Part shown: positions 9,079-17,224 of the stretch, in pieces
Layout of the letters: each line of letters begins with the position of its first letter
How positions within the stretch are numbered: the stretch's first letter is position 1
NCBI RefSeq assembly: GCF_004765785.1
Contig: NZ_SBIT01000015.1
Location: forward strand, 124,001 to 188,000
Direction: 5' to 3'
Source of the DNA: Halorussus ruber
GTDB taxonomy: Archaea > Halobacteriota > Halobacteria > Halobacteriales > Haladaptataceae
DNA length: 64,000 nt
The notes under the pieces: generated by a model
The model's input: only the letters and a program-made list of their open reading frames with translations
The model's database searches: none
Told to the model about the DNA's origin: nothing
Translations under genes and position numbers: made by a program

Positions 9079-9197
9079 ATGCTGGTCGGATAGCTACAGG
9101 TGTGTGATTGTTTGTTAGAAGTGGTTTTGTATCGCTTTACGGTGATGAATTATTTGTTAAAGTCGTCTCTGTGTTGCTCTATCATGATATGGCTGCG

Positions 9198-9251
9198 AGC
9201 GTGAACAACAGAATCGAGGTGAGGTATTTTTGAAGTCCCTGCCCGGTCGCT
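9198..9251 (-). repeat. Extra partial copy of the family 1 end
   Basis: GAACAACAGAATCGAGGTG followed by TTGAAGTCCCTGCCCGGTCGC repeats, with changes, the sequence at 9270-9335 that forms the end of family 1 copy 2. It is a truncated or decayed duplicate of the 3' end lying just outside the full copy. Confidence 0.6.
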
Positions 9252-9304
9252 CTGTCTTCGTGTAATTGTGAGTGCGAACAGCAGAATCGTGGTGGTATTG
9301 TCTT

Positions 9305-9531
9305 CTTGAAGCCCCCGCCCGGTCACGGTCGCTGAGCGACATATCGGCGCTCTCCGCACCGGAAGACAAACCGCGTCTTCCGAGCCATCATCGTCCGAAA
9401 ATCGGAGATTTTCGTGATCACGAAAGGCTTCGCCTTTCGAACGACCTCACTTCGTTCGGTGAGACACCGCCTGCGCCGATAGGGGTCGCTCAGACGACTA
9501 AACTGCACGCGACCGGGCGGCCCCTTCATCC
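9305..9531 (-). repeat. Structured dispersed repeat, family 1 copy 2
   Basis: Read on the minus strand it begins GATGAAGGGGCCGCCCGGTC and ends GACCGGGCGGGGGCTTCAAG. The inner stem is GTCTGAGCGAC with GTCGCTCAG, then CCCTATCGGCGC with GCGCCGATAT. The apical region holds a chain of four small hairpins (CTCAC/GTGAG, CGAAAGGC/GCCTTTCG, CGAAAATC/GATTTTCG, GGAAGAC/GTCTTCC). It directly follows family 2 copy A in the same orientation; the two form one composite at 9305-9690. Confidence 0.82.
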
Positions 9532-9587
9532 ACCCGTGGCGGTTTCTCGGTCGAGCGTCTGTCGGTGGAAAGCGAAACCGAGCGCGT

Positions 9588-9690
9588 GCCTCACGCCTCC
9601 CCAACCTCCTGCGGTCCTCGGCCTTCGGCCTGCGGTCCTCGTCCCTCGCACGGATGGGTGCGAGATGAACTCGCGCCAGCGCGCGCCGAA
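9588..9690 (-). repeat. Structured dispersed repeat, family 2 copy A
   Basis: On the minus strand: CGCGCTGGCGCGAG, loop, CTCGCACC, then GTGCGAGGGACGAGG, a hairpin of GAGGACCGC phrases and the core AGGAGGTTGGGGAGGCGTGA. A linker (GCTTTCCACCGACAGACGCT) joins it to family 1 copy 2. Confidence 0.75.
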
Positions 9691-9718
9691 TTGGAGTTCG
9701 AGTAGAGCGGTACGAACC

Positions 9719-9724
9719 TTTAAA
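9719..9724 (+). promoter_or_regulatory. TATA box of the TctA-like permease gene
   Basis: TTTAAA 27-32 bases before the ATG at 9751, the position for a leaderless transcript. The family 2 repeat ends about 30 bases upstream of it. Confidence 0.6.
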
Positions 9725-9750
9725 TCCAAGAACGCGACCAAAGTGCCCCG

Positions 9751-10992
9751 ATGGAACCCCTCGGCGTCAGACTCGGGATGGACCTCGGAGTCTCAGCCGC
9801 GGCGCTGGCGTTCGTCCTCGGCGGAATCGGCTTGGGCACCCTCAGCGGTCTCACGCCCGGCCTGCACGTCAACAACCTCGCGCTTCTGCTTGCGTCGGCC
9901 GCGCCCGCGGTCCCGGGCCCGCCGCGGCTCGTCGGCGCGGCGATGCTCGCGGCGGGCGTCGTCCACTCCTTCCTCGACGCCGTGCCCGCCCTCGCGCTCG
10001 GGGTGCCCGACGCCGCGATGGCTGCGACTGCGCTGCCGGGCCACCGGCTCGTCATCGCTGGACGCGGGCGGGAGGCCGTCCGCCTCTCCGCGCTCGGAAG
10101 CGGGTTGGCCGTCGCGCTCGCGGTCCCCCTCGCCGTCCCCGTCACGCGCGGGATGACAGTGGCCTACCCAGTCGTGCGCGACCACCTGCCCATCGTTCTC
10201 GGCGGCGTGGTCGCTTTCCTCCTGCTGACCGAAGGCTCGGCCCGCGCCGTCGTCGGGGGCGCGGCGGCCTTCGCCGGGAGCGCGGCGCTCGGCCACGCGA
10301 CCCTCGACCTCTCTCCGGCGGCACCCCTCGCGGCGGGCGGGATGCTCACGCCCCTGTTCGCCGGGCTGTTCGGCGCGCCGGTCCTCGTCGAGGCCCTCTC
10401 GGGGTCGGGCGTGCCCGAGCAGGACGACCCCGTGATAGCGACCACTCGGCGGACCGTCGCCGTCACCGCACTCGCCGGAAGCGTCGCCGGAGCGGTGGTG
10501 GGCTACCTGCCGGGGGTCTCGTCGGCCGTCGCCGCGGTGGTCGCCCTCGCTCTCGTCCCCGGTTCGACGGAGGCCCGCGGATTCGTCGTGGCGACCAGCG
10601 GCGTCAACACCGCCAACACCATCTTCGCCCTCTTCGCGCTCTCGGCGCTCGGCACGCCCCGGACCGGCGTGATGGTCGCTTTGCAGGAGGCCGACGCCCC
10701 GGTGAACCTGCCCCTGTTGCTCGCCAGCGCCGCAGTTGCGGGACTGGCGGGGTTTCTGCTGGTCCTTTCGGTCGGCGACCGCTACCTCCGCGCGGTCGGG
10801 TCGATAGACCAGTTCCGGCTCTCGGTCGCTGTCCTCTGTCTGCTGGCCGGACTCAGCTACCTGTTCGCGGGAGAACTTGGCGTGGTGGTCTTCGCAGTCG
10901 CCGCGCTCGTGGGACTCGTCCCGGCCCAGTTCGGTGCCCGAAGAGTGCATCTGATGGGCGTCTTGCTCGGACCGCTGATTTTAGGCCTTTAG
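9751..10992 (+). CDS. TctA-like (DUF112) membrane permease
   Basis: 413 residues, almost entirely hydrophobic with about ten predicted transmembrane helices. The opening FVLGGIGLGTLSGLTPGLHVNN and the second half YLPGVSSAVAAVVAL each carry a Pro-Gly-containing re-entrant motif, matching the two inverted halves of the TctA (tripartite tricarboxylate transporter) fold. True TctA proteins work with TctB and a periplasmic TctC; neither lies nearby, so this archaeal branch may act alone. The substrate is unknown. Its start is set by the TATA box at 9719. Confidence 0.8.
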   Translation: MEPLGVRLGMDLGVSAAALAFVLGGIGLGTLSGLTPGLHVNNLALLLASAAPAVPGPPRLVGAAMLAAGVVHSFLDAVPALALGVPDAAMAATALPGHRLVIAGRGREAVRLSALGSGLAVALAVPLAVPVTRGMTVAYPVVRDHLPIVLGGVVAFLLLTEGSARAVVGGAAAFAGSAALGHATLDLSPAAPLAAGGMLTPLFAGLFGAPVLVEALSGSGVPEQDDPVIATTRRTVAVTALAGSVAGAVVGYLPGVSSAVAAVVALALVPGSTEARGFVVATSGVNTANTIFALFALSALGTPRTGVMVALQEADAPVNLPLLLASAAVAGLAGFLLVLSVGDRYLRAVGSIDQFRLSVAVLCLLAGLSYLFAGELGVVVFAVAALVGLVPAQFGARRVHLMGVLLGPLILGL

Positions 10993-11005
10993 CCGTGAAC
11001 TACGC

Positions 11006-11491
11006 TCAAACTTCCAGAATTCGCTTCGTCCGGCGGTGGCGGTCCCGGAACATCGGCTCGAAGCCTATCCACCCCAGCGGCCCGAGGAGGCCCCGGACCA
11101 CCGGAAGCTCGTACTCCACGCGGTCCCGAACGAGGGTCGTCTCGCCGTCGATGGCGTAGAACGAGTGGGCGTGATTCCACGTCGGGAAGGGACCGTCCTC
11201 CATCACGTCCTCGAAGACCGCCGTGCCGTCGCCCTCCTCGCGGCGGGTGATGCGCGTGGTCCACCGCTGGCGCGGGCCGACGTCGAGCGGTCGCATCGAC
11301 ATCCGGACCGTGGTCCCGGCGTCCAGCACCGCGTCGTCGCCGCGCTTGATTCCGTCCGGTCCGCGGACCTCCTCGACGCGGAGGTGCATCCAGTCGGGGG
11401 TCAGCGCCTCCAGTCCGCGGATTCGGGAGTGGAAGTCCCAGACCGCTTCCAAGGGGGACTCGACGCGGACCTCTCGCTGGTAGGTGGGCAT
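11006..11491 (-). CDS. SRPBCC family protein
   Basis: 161 residues from the ATG at 11491 (MPTYQREVRVESPLEAVWDF), which matches the START-like fold opening; the open frame upstream lacks conserved sequence. FVSR-type ligand-cavity strands follow, and the C-terminus contains LGPLGWIGFEPMFRDRHRRT. Family members bind lipids or other hydrophobic molecules or are cell-division inhibitor-like; no specific function can be assigned. It runs toward the permease gene and is divergent from the aminotransferase gene. Confidence 0.75.
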   Translation of the reverse strand: MPTYQREVRVESPLEAVWDFHSRIRGLEALTPDWMHLRVEEVRGPDGIKRGDDAVLDAGTTVRMSMRPLDVGPRQRWTTRITRREEGDGTAVFEDVMEDGPFPTWNHAHSFYAIDGETTLVRDRVEYELPVVRGLLGPLGWIGFEPMFRDRHRRTKRILEV

Positions 11492-11598
11492 GGTCGATAC
11501 TTGTGCCAGCACCGACAAAACTTCCGTGGCGTCGTCGGGGGTCAGGGTCGTGGTCGGGGCGCGACCGCTCCGGCAAATACTGACTGTCACATCGAGAC

Positions 11599-11604
11599 TT
11601 TATA
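11599..11604 (+). promoter_or_regulatory. TATA box of the 11.6 kb aminotransferase gene
   Basis: TTTATA lies 26-31 bases before the ATG at 11630 and decides that start over the much longer open frame that reaches back across the SRPBCC gene. Confidence 0.65.
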
Positions 11605-11629
11605 CTCCCAGCGACGTTCACAGTTGTAC

Positions 11630-12835
11630 ATGGTTTCGGAGCGCGCGACCCGGACGACCCCGTTCGCCGCGATGGACGTTCTCGAACGGGCCAACCGCAT
11701 GGACGACGTTGTACACCTCGAAGTGGGCGAACCCGACTTCGAGACGCCGCAGGCAGTCACCGAGGCAGCAGTCGCAGCGCTCCGCGCGGGCGAGACGGGA
11801 TACACCTCCTCGAAGGGCAAGCCCGAACTCCGGCAGGCGATTTCGGACTACTACGACCGGCGCTACGGCGTGGACGTGCCGACCGAGCGCATCGTCGTGA
11901 CCTCGGGGTCGTCGCCCGCGCTCTTGCTGGCGTTCTCGACGCTGGTGGACCCCGGCGACGAGGTGGTGCTGACCGACCCCTACTACGCCTGCTACCCGAA
12001 CTTCGTCAGACAGGTCGGCGGGAGCATCTCGACGGTCCCGCTGGCGGCCGAGGAGGGGTTCCGACCGCGGGCCAGCGAGTTCGCTCGCACGGTGGATTCG
12101 GAGACCGAGGCCCTCCTGCTCAACTCGCCCGCGAACCCGACCGGCGCGGTGCTTTCGGGGTCGACGCTCTCGGAGCTGGTCGAACTCGCGGACGCCGCCG
12201 ACGCCACGGTCATCTCCGACGAGGTCTACCACGGCCTGACCTACGAGGGCGAGGACCACACCATCTTGGAGTACACCGACGACGCCTTCGTCGTAGACGG
12301 CTTCTCGAAGCGATTTTCGATGACGGGATGGCGACTCGGCTGGATGGTCGCGCCCGAGGAGTACGTCGGCCACGTCAACCGCATCGCCCAGAACACGCTC
12401 ATCTGCGCGCCCAACTTCGTCCAATCGGGCGGCGTGGCGGCCCTCAACGAGGTCGGCGACGATTTCCTCGGCGACGTGCGCGAGACCTACCGCGAGCGCC
12501 GGGACTACCTCGTGAGCGAAGTCGAAGACTGGGGCCTGAGTATGGGCTACACGCCGGGCGGGGCGTACTATCTCCTCATCGACGTGAGCGGCCTACCGGG
12601 AGATGTCCTCGAACAGCGTTCGAGGGGCGGCGGGACCTCGTCCCGCAAGGCGTTCGACGCCGCGGACTTCTTCCTCGAAGAGGCGGGCGTGGCGATGACC
12701 CCCGGACCGGACTTCGGGACCAACGCCGAGGAGTGCCTGCGGGTGTCCTACGCCAACAGCGCCGAGCGACTGGCCGAGGCCTCCGAGCGCATCCAGCGGG
12801 CGCTGGAGCGCGTCGAGATTCCGGCTGCGGACTGA
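11630..12835 (+). CDS. PLP-dependent class I/II aminotransferase
   Basis: 401 residues. Fold-type I signatures are LEVGEPDFETPQAV, the TGYTSSKGKPELRQAI segment, SGSSPALLL (phosphate loop), NSPANPTGAV, SDEVYHGLTY and the PLP lysine in DGFSKRFSMTGWRLGW (Lys227). The C-terminal RVSYANS binds the substrate carboxylate. It belongs with the aspartate/branched-chain aminotransferases; the exact amino acid is not clear. An Lrp-family regulator gene lies convergent 430 bases downstream. In Halobacterium the Lrp protein LrpA1 controls the neighbouring aminotransferase gene aspB3, so the pairing is suggestive. Confidence 0.9.
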   Translation: MVSERATRTTPFAAMDVLERANRMDDVVHLEVGEPDFETPQAVTEAAVAALRAGETGYTSSKGKPELRQAISDYYDRRYGVDVPTERIVVTSGSSPALLLAFSTLVDPGDEVVLTDPYYACYPNFVRQVGGSISTVPLAAEEGFRPRASEFARTVDSETEALLLNSPANPTGAVLSGSTLSELVELADAADATVISDEVYHGLTYEGEDHTILEYTDDAFVVDGFSKRFSMTGWRLGWMVAPEEYVGHVNRIAQNTLICAPNFVQSGGVAALNEVGDDFLGDVRETYRERRDYLVSEVEDWGLSMGYTPGGAYYLLIDVSGLPGDVLEQRSRGGGTSSRKAFDAADFFLEEAGVAMTPGPDFGTNAEECLRVSYANSAERLAEASERIQRALERVEIPAAD

Positions 12836-12917
12836 CCTGATTTCTGCGGGTTAAAGACAACTTTTTGTTCGGGAAATATAGAACTAGAATTGCTAGAGAA
12901 TTATCTATCATTCTTAT

Positions 12918-13102
12918 CGGCGCACGCTGGCGCGCTCTCTCGTGAGCGCGCCATCGGCGTGCGAGGGACGAGGACCGGAAGCCGGAGCGAAGCGGAGGCT
13001 GAGGACCGCAGGAGGTTGGGGAGGTTCGAGGCCCGCGGTCGCGGTGCGGGGCGGGGCGGTGCTGTGCGGGAGACTCCTCGGCTCAAGCCTGAAGCTAGCT
13101 TC
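12918..13102 (+). repeat. Structured dispersed repeat, family 2 copy B
   Basis: Opens CGCACGCTGGCGCGCTC, loop TCTCGT, GAGCGCGCC, then GTGCGAGGGACGAGG, an internal hairpin, the core GGAGGTTGGGGAGG, a G/C-rich stretch, and the tail CTCAAGCCTGAAGCTAGCTT. It fills most of the gap between the aminotransferase and the Lrp gene. A short T-tract at 12861-12865 precedes it. Confidence 0.78.
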
Positions 13103-13262
13103 CCTTCCCTTTCCTCCGTATCTCGTAGCGGGACGAGATAATCGGACTCCTTCGTAACTACGACTCCGAAACAGCAACTAACAAAACCGAATCATCAGAC
13201 CACAATCGAAACCCCAGTAACGACCCCACGCCGAACCGCCGACACTCCACAACCGGCCCGAG

Positions 13263-13691
13263 TTACTTCAGCCGTTCCTGCAAAAACGACGGATGGGCCG
13301 CCGTCACGCCGTCGATTTCCAGAATCTTCTCGCTAATCACGTCGCCGACGGCGTCGCCGTCCGCCGCGCGGACCTCGGCCATCAGCATGTGGTCGCCCGA
13401 CGAGGAGTAGAGCGTCTCGACCTCGTCCAGCGCCTTCAAATCGCGGGTGGCCTCGACGTACTTCTCGCTGGCGACGTCCATCCCGACGAGCGCGATGGAC
13501 TTGCTCGACAGCTTCTTCGGGTCGATTTCGGCCGAATACCCCACGATGACCCCCTCGTCTTCGAGTTTCTCGATGTATTTGCGAACCGTGGGCTTCGAGA
13601 CGTTCGCCCGGTCGGCGATTTCGGCGTAGGACGCTTGGGCGTCCTCCTCGAGGACCGAGAGAATTCGATCTTCGGTGGATTGGGTACTCAT
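13263..13691 (-). CDS. Lrp/AsnC family transcriptional regulator
   Basis: 142 residues. An N-terminal winged helix-turn-helix (residues ~6-50, ASYAEIADRANVSKPTVRKY) is followed by a RAM ligand-binding domain (IALVGMDVASEKYVEATR, SSGDHMLMAEVRA). These proteins form octamers that sense amino acids and regulate transport and metabolism. An AT-rich box (13714-13724) lies ~25-30 bases before the ATG. The convergent aminotransferase gene is a plausible target by analogy with LrpA1-aspB3 of Halobacterium; glutamine-synthetase control is another known role in the group. Confidence 0.9.
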   Translation of the reverse strand: MSTQSTEDRILSVLEEDAQASYAEIADRANVSKPTVRKYIEKLEDEGVIVGYSAEIDPKKLSSKSIALVGMDVASEKYVEATRDLKALDEVETLYSSSGDHMLMAEVRAADGDAVGDVISEKILEIDGVTAAHPSFLQERLK

Positions 13692-13891
13692 TACCAGTGT
13701 ATTTCGGATACGGGAAAAAATACCTTGCGAAGGTGAAAACAGTTCGTAGACCGAGAAAAAGTCTCCTCGTGGTAGTTCCGTCGAAGCTACTCCACCCGAA
13801 AAACGGACAACGGGACGCTACGCTCGCCGAACGCTCGGGAACAATCACCGAACGCTCGGAAACGGCCGCGAACGCTCGGGAGGGACGCTCA

Positions 13892-13897
13892 CTTTTT
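13892..13897 (+). promoter_or_regulatory. Possible TATA element of the small lipoprotein gene
   Basis: CTTTTT, 27-32 bases before the ATG at 13924. Weak match but correct spacing. Confidence 0.35.
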
Positions 13898-13923
13898 CGG
13901 ACGACCGGCCAGTACCCGGCGAC

Positions 13924-14067
13924 ATGGCACGACGCTCGCGGAGACGGTTCGTACAGGTCTCGCTCGCCGGAGTCGCCGCCGGTCTCGCCGGATGCGGCAT
14001 GCCCGGCGGCGGTGGAGAGAGTGGCGAAGAAGGAAGCAGAGAAGCGCCCGCATTCCAAGACAAGTAG
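13924..14067 (+). CDS. Very small Tat-exported lipoprotein (47 aa)
   Basis: The frame runs ATG to TAG and gives 47 residues. The start MARRSRRRFVQVSLAGVAAG carries a twin-arginine motif and a short hydrophobic stretch ending in the lipobox LAGC (Cys24). The mature part would be only about 24 residues, Gly- and Glu-rich, ending FQDK. A signal plus lipobox in this order is unlikely by chance. It resembles the front of haloarchaeal lipoproteins, so it is either a genuine micro-lipoprotein or the remnant of a larger gene whose body has been lost. It lies between the Lrp and porB genes. Confidence 0.55.
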   Translation: MARRSRRRFVQVSLAGVAAGLAGCGMPGGGGESGEEGSREAPAFQDK

Positions 14068-14146
14068 CACCTGCGCTTTCCGACCGATAGCGCCGACGCT
14101 CTGGGGAGTCGAAAAAGCGGAAAAAGCGAAGCAATCGACTTCGACG

Positions 14147-15082
14147 TTACTTGTGGCGGTCGAGCAGGTCGTAGCTACGCTCCCACTCGTAGTCGTCGTC
14201 GAAGTACCGCTCGGCCAGCGGCTCCTCGGGCATGTCGCCCGTGGCCTGCTTCTCCTGCTGGTAGGACGGTCGGTCGCTGTCCTTGTAGAAGCGACCCGTG
14301 AGGACCTCTCCCTCGTAGAGTTTGTTCTCGGCTTCCTGCATCATCTCCGACGCTTCGCCGCGGTCGGTGATGTCGAAGTCGTAGTCGTCGCTGTCCTGCA
14401 CGTCGATGTACGGGACGTACTGCTTGGCGTCCTTGTTCCACGTCGGGCACTGGGTCAGGAAGTCCACGTGGGCGAATCCGTCGTGTTCCATCGCCTCCGT
14501 CAGGATTTCCTTGGCCTGATTCGGGTTGACCGCCGCGGTCCGAGCGACGTAGGACGCCCCGGAGGTCAGCGCGAGCGAGAGCGGCCGAATCGGCTGCTTG
14601 GCGCTGCCGTGGGGCTGAGTCTTCGACTTGTGGCCCTTCGGACTGGTCGGGGAGGTCTGGCCCTTCGTCAGCCCGAAAATCTCGTTGTCGAAGACGATGT
14701 AGGTCATGTCGTGGTTCTCGCGGGCGGTGTGCATGAAGTGGTTCCCGCCGATGCCGTAGCCGTCGCCGTCACCGCCCGCCGCGATGACTTCGAGGTCGGG
14801 GTTGGCCATCTTGGCCGCGCGAGCGACCGGCAGCGACCGGCCGTGGATGGAGTGGAACCCGTAGCTCCGGAAGTAACTCGACAGCTTGCCGGAACAGCCG
14901 ATACCCGTCACGAGGAGCGTCTCCTCGGGGTTGCGGCCGACCTCGGGCATGGCCTGCTTCAGCGCCTTCAGGACGCCGAAGTCCCCACAGCCCGGACACC
15001 ACGTCGCCTGTGGCTCGATTTCCGGAGTGAACTCGTCTCTGTCGATGTCTCGCTCTTCGCCGATTGCGTTGAATGCACTCAT
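14147..15082 (-). CDS. porB: 2-oxoacid:ferredoxin oxidoreductase, beta subunit (probably PorB)
   Basis: 311 residues. Thiamine-diphosphate-binding features are clear: TWCPGCGDFGVLKAL, GIGCSGK, and GGDGDGYGIGGNHF, followed by VFDNEIFGLTKGQTSPTSP. The length matches haloarchaeal PorB (about 312) rather than the shorter KorB. With PorA it oxidises pyruvate to acetyl-CoA and passes electrons to ferredoxin, replacing pyruvate dehydrogenase. The porA stop lies two bases before this start, so the two are one transcript. The 2-oxoglutarate enzyme is the main alternative. Confidence 0.85.
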   Translation of the reverse strand: MSAFNAIGEERDIDRDEFTPEIEPQATWCPGCGDFGVLKALKQAMPEVGRNPEETLLVTGIGCSGKLSSYFRSYGFHSIHGRSLPVARAAKMANPDLEVIAAGGDGDGYGIGGNHFMHTARENHDMTYIVFDNEIFGLTKGQTSPTSPKGHKSKTQPHGSAKQPIRPLSLALTSGASYVARTAAVNPNQAKEILTEAMEHDGFAHVDFLTQCPTWNKDAKQYVPYIDVQDSDDYDFDITDRGEASEMMQEAENKLYEGEVLTGRFYKDSDRPSYQQEKQATGDMPEEPLAERYFDDDYEWERSYDLLDRHK

Positions 15083-15084
15083 GG

Positions 15085-16986
15085 TTAATCACCCGTTGCG
15101 GATTCGATGCGGACGTTGTACTGGCTCAAGTCGGCTTCCTCGCCGAGGCGGCTCTCGAAGCCGGAGACGACCTCCTCCGGTTCGAAGGGGTTGCCGTCGT
15201 ACTTGAGCAGGCTGTACAGCTTCTCGCCGAAGCGACCCAGCTGGCCCTGAATGTGACGGCGGAACTGCGCCGAGGCGTTCATCTCGACGACCAGCGACTC
15301 GTCCACGCTCTCCAAGAACTCCGTGACCTCGTCCTTCGGGAAGGGCATGATGTCGCTGACGTTCATGGCCTTGACCGAGTGGCCCTCCTCGTTGAGGCGG
15401 TCGACTGCCTCCTCGATGACGCCCTTGGTCGAACCGAAGCTGAGGATGCCGTACTCGGCGTCCTCCGGCCCGTAGACCGGCTGGTGGTCGGACGTTTCAG
15501 TCAGCTCCTCGCGGATCGCGTCGAGCTTGGCCATCCGGCGGTTCATCTGGATGGTGCGGTTGTCGGCGTCCTCGCTGATGTGGCCGACTTCGTTGTGTTC
15601 GTTACCCGATGCGAGGAAGTTCCCGCCCTTCTGGCCGGGGATGGACCGGCGACTGACGCCGCCGAAGCCGCTCTCCTCGTCGTCGTACATGTATCGCTTG
15701 AAGCGACCGGCCTCTTGGACCGCTTCTTCGAGTTCGGCCTCGGTCACGACGCTCCCGATGTCGGGGTTGGGCTCCTCGTCGAAGACCTCCTCGGGGACGG
15801 TCTGGTGGCCGCCCGAGAGCTTCTGGTCGTAGAGGACGATGGCCGGAATCTGGTACTCGTAGGCGATTTCGAAGGCCTTGCGAGTCTGCTCGTAACACTC
15901 CGCGGGGTCGCCCGGCGCGAACACTACGCGGTTCGAGTCGCCCTGCGAGGTGTACAGGACGTGTTCGAGGTCGCCCTGCTCGGGCTTGGTCGGCATCCCG
16001 GTCGAGGGACCGGCGCGCATCGCTTCCACGAGGACGATGGGCGTCTCGGTAATCTCGGCGAGACCGAGCGGTTCGGACATCAGCGCGAACCCGCCACCGG
16101 ACGACCCGGACATCGCCTTCGCTCCGGCGTGGCTCGCACCGATGGCGAGCGACGCCGCGGCGATTTCGTCTTCGACCTGCTCGGAGATGCCGCCCATCTC
16201 GGGCAGGTGCTGGGTCATGATGGTGTACACGTCGGTCCACGGGGTCATCGGATAGCCCGAGATGAACCGACAGCCCTCGTCCAAGGCACCGTAGGCGATG
16301 CCGTGGGAGCCGGAGACGAGGACCTGCTCCTCGTCGGCACTCCCGGTCGGAGCGCGCAGGTCGTGGGTGTGTTCGTAGTTCTCGTTGACCGACTCGTAGG
16401 CCTCTTCGAGAATCTGGAGGTTGGCCTCCAGCACGTCGCCGCTCATGGCGTCCTCCATCAGGTCCTCGATGTACTGGAGGTCCATGTCGAGCAACGCCGC
16501 GGTCGCGCCCACACCCGCCGTGTTGCGCATGACCTCACGGCCGTGTTCCTTGGCGAGACCTCGGAGGTCGAGGTCGTAGACGTGCCAGTTGTTCTCCTCG
16601 ACGCGCTCGTCGAAGTTCTCGATTTCGCTGGCGTCGAGCAGGCCGGAGTCGTAGACGATGACGCCGCCTTCGCGCAACTCGTCCAGGTTCTCCGACAGGG
16701 GCTTGACCTCCTCGTTGCCGTAGTAGGCCTCCTCTTGGGGGTTCCGAGCGAAACTGTCACCCAGCGCGAGGAGGAAGTTGTAGTTGTCTCCTCGGGACTT
16801 TACGGGCTCGTCTTTCGCACGAATCTCTACGTACGTGTGGCCGCCGCGGATGCGCGACGGGTAGTGTCGGTGCGTGAAGACGTTCAGGCCCGAGCGCATC
16901 AGCGCCTTGGCGAAGTTCTGGCTCGTCGAGTCGATTCCGTCACCGGAACCGCCCGCGATTCGCCAGATGAGTTCGTCATCAGTCAT
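15085..16986 (-). CDS. porA: 2-oxoacid:ferredoxin oxidoreductase, fused gamma/alpha subunit (probably PorA)
   Basis: 633 residues. The first ~190 form the gamma domain (WRIAGGSGDGIDSTSQNFAK, RIRGGHTYVEIR). The alpha pyrimidine-binding domain starts near residue 220 (GSHGIAYGALDEGCRFISGY, MSGSSGGGFALMSEPLGLAE). Haloarchaea use this two-gene architecture; the length fits PorA (~630), KorA being shorter. No ferredoxin-like domain is fused, so a separate ferredoxin accepts the electrons. GATAAATC at 17022-17029 is a likely promoter element with a short leader. Confidence 0.86.
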   Translation of the reverse strand: MTDDELIWRIAGGSGDGIDSTSQNFAKALMRSGLNVFTHRHYPSRIRGGHTYVEIRAKDEPVKSRGDNYNFLLALGDSFARNPQEEAYYGNEEVKPLSENLDELREGGVIVYDSGLLDASEIENFDERVEENNWHVYDLDLRGLAKEHGREVMRNTAGVGATAALLDMDLQYIEDLMEDAMSGDVLEANLQILEEAYESVNENYEHTHDLRAPTGSADEEQVLVSGSHGIAYGALDEGCRFISGYPMTPWTDVYTIMTQHLPEMGGISEQVEDEIAAASLAIGASHAGAKAMSGSSGGGFALMSEPLGLAEITETPIVLVEAMRAGPSTGMPTKPEQGDLEHVLYTSQGDSNRVVFAPGDPAECYEQTRKAFEIAYEYQIPAIVLYDQKLSGGHQTVPEEVFDEEPNPDIGSVVTEAELEEAVQEAGRFKRYMYDDEESGFGGVSRRSIPGQKGGNFLASGNEHNEVGHISEDADNRTIQMNRRMAKLDAIREELTETSDHQPVYGPEDAEYGILSFGSTKGVIEEAVDRLNEEGHSVKAMNVSDIMPFPKDEVTEFLESVDESLVVEMNASAQFRRHIQGQLGRFGEKLYSLLKYDGNPFEPEEVVSGFESRLGEEADLSQYNVRIESATGD

Positions 16987-17194
16987 ATTTGTAGCTCACG
17001 GCCGTTAGGCCCAGTGATTAGAGATAAATCGGGGAATCAGTAAAGCCTTTGCTATAGATTAGCAAGGAATGTTCATGAGGATTTGGCGGTAATGGTAAGT
17101 TTCCGACCCATTACTGGACCTGCCGACTCGGTTAGAAAATCGAATCCGTCAAACTACTATCAGGAAAGTTATTTTTACTCTTTAGATACATAAG

Positions 17195-17200
17195 TTTATA
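17195..17200 (+). promoter_or_regulatory. TATA box of the PKD surface-protein gene
   Basis: TTTATA 25-30 bases before the ATG at 17225, in an AT-rich upstream region (17130-17205). Confidence 0.65.
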
Positions 17201-17224
17201 AGCGAAAAGGAGTTAACCGTCGGC

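Noticed and set aside
9305-9690. Insertion sequence or TnpB-guide element
   Set aside because: Hairpin ends suggest the IS200/IS605 world, but no transposase, TnpB gene or fragment is visible at any copy, so I keep the neutral name repeat.
11036-11629. N-terminal extension of the aminotransferase reaching back to 11036
   Set aside because: The extension is antisense to the SRPBCC gene and the TATA box at 11599 places the start at 11630.
15073-17043. A 656-codon plus-strand frame opposite porA
   Set aside because: It mirrors the codons of porA and shows no family motif, signal or promoter.
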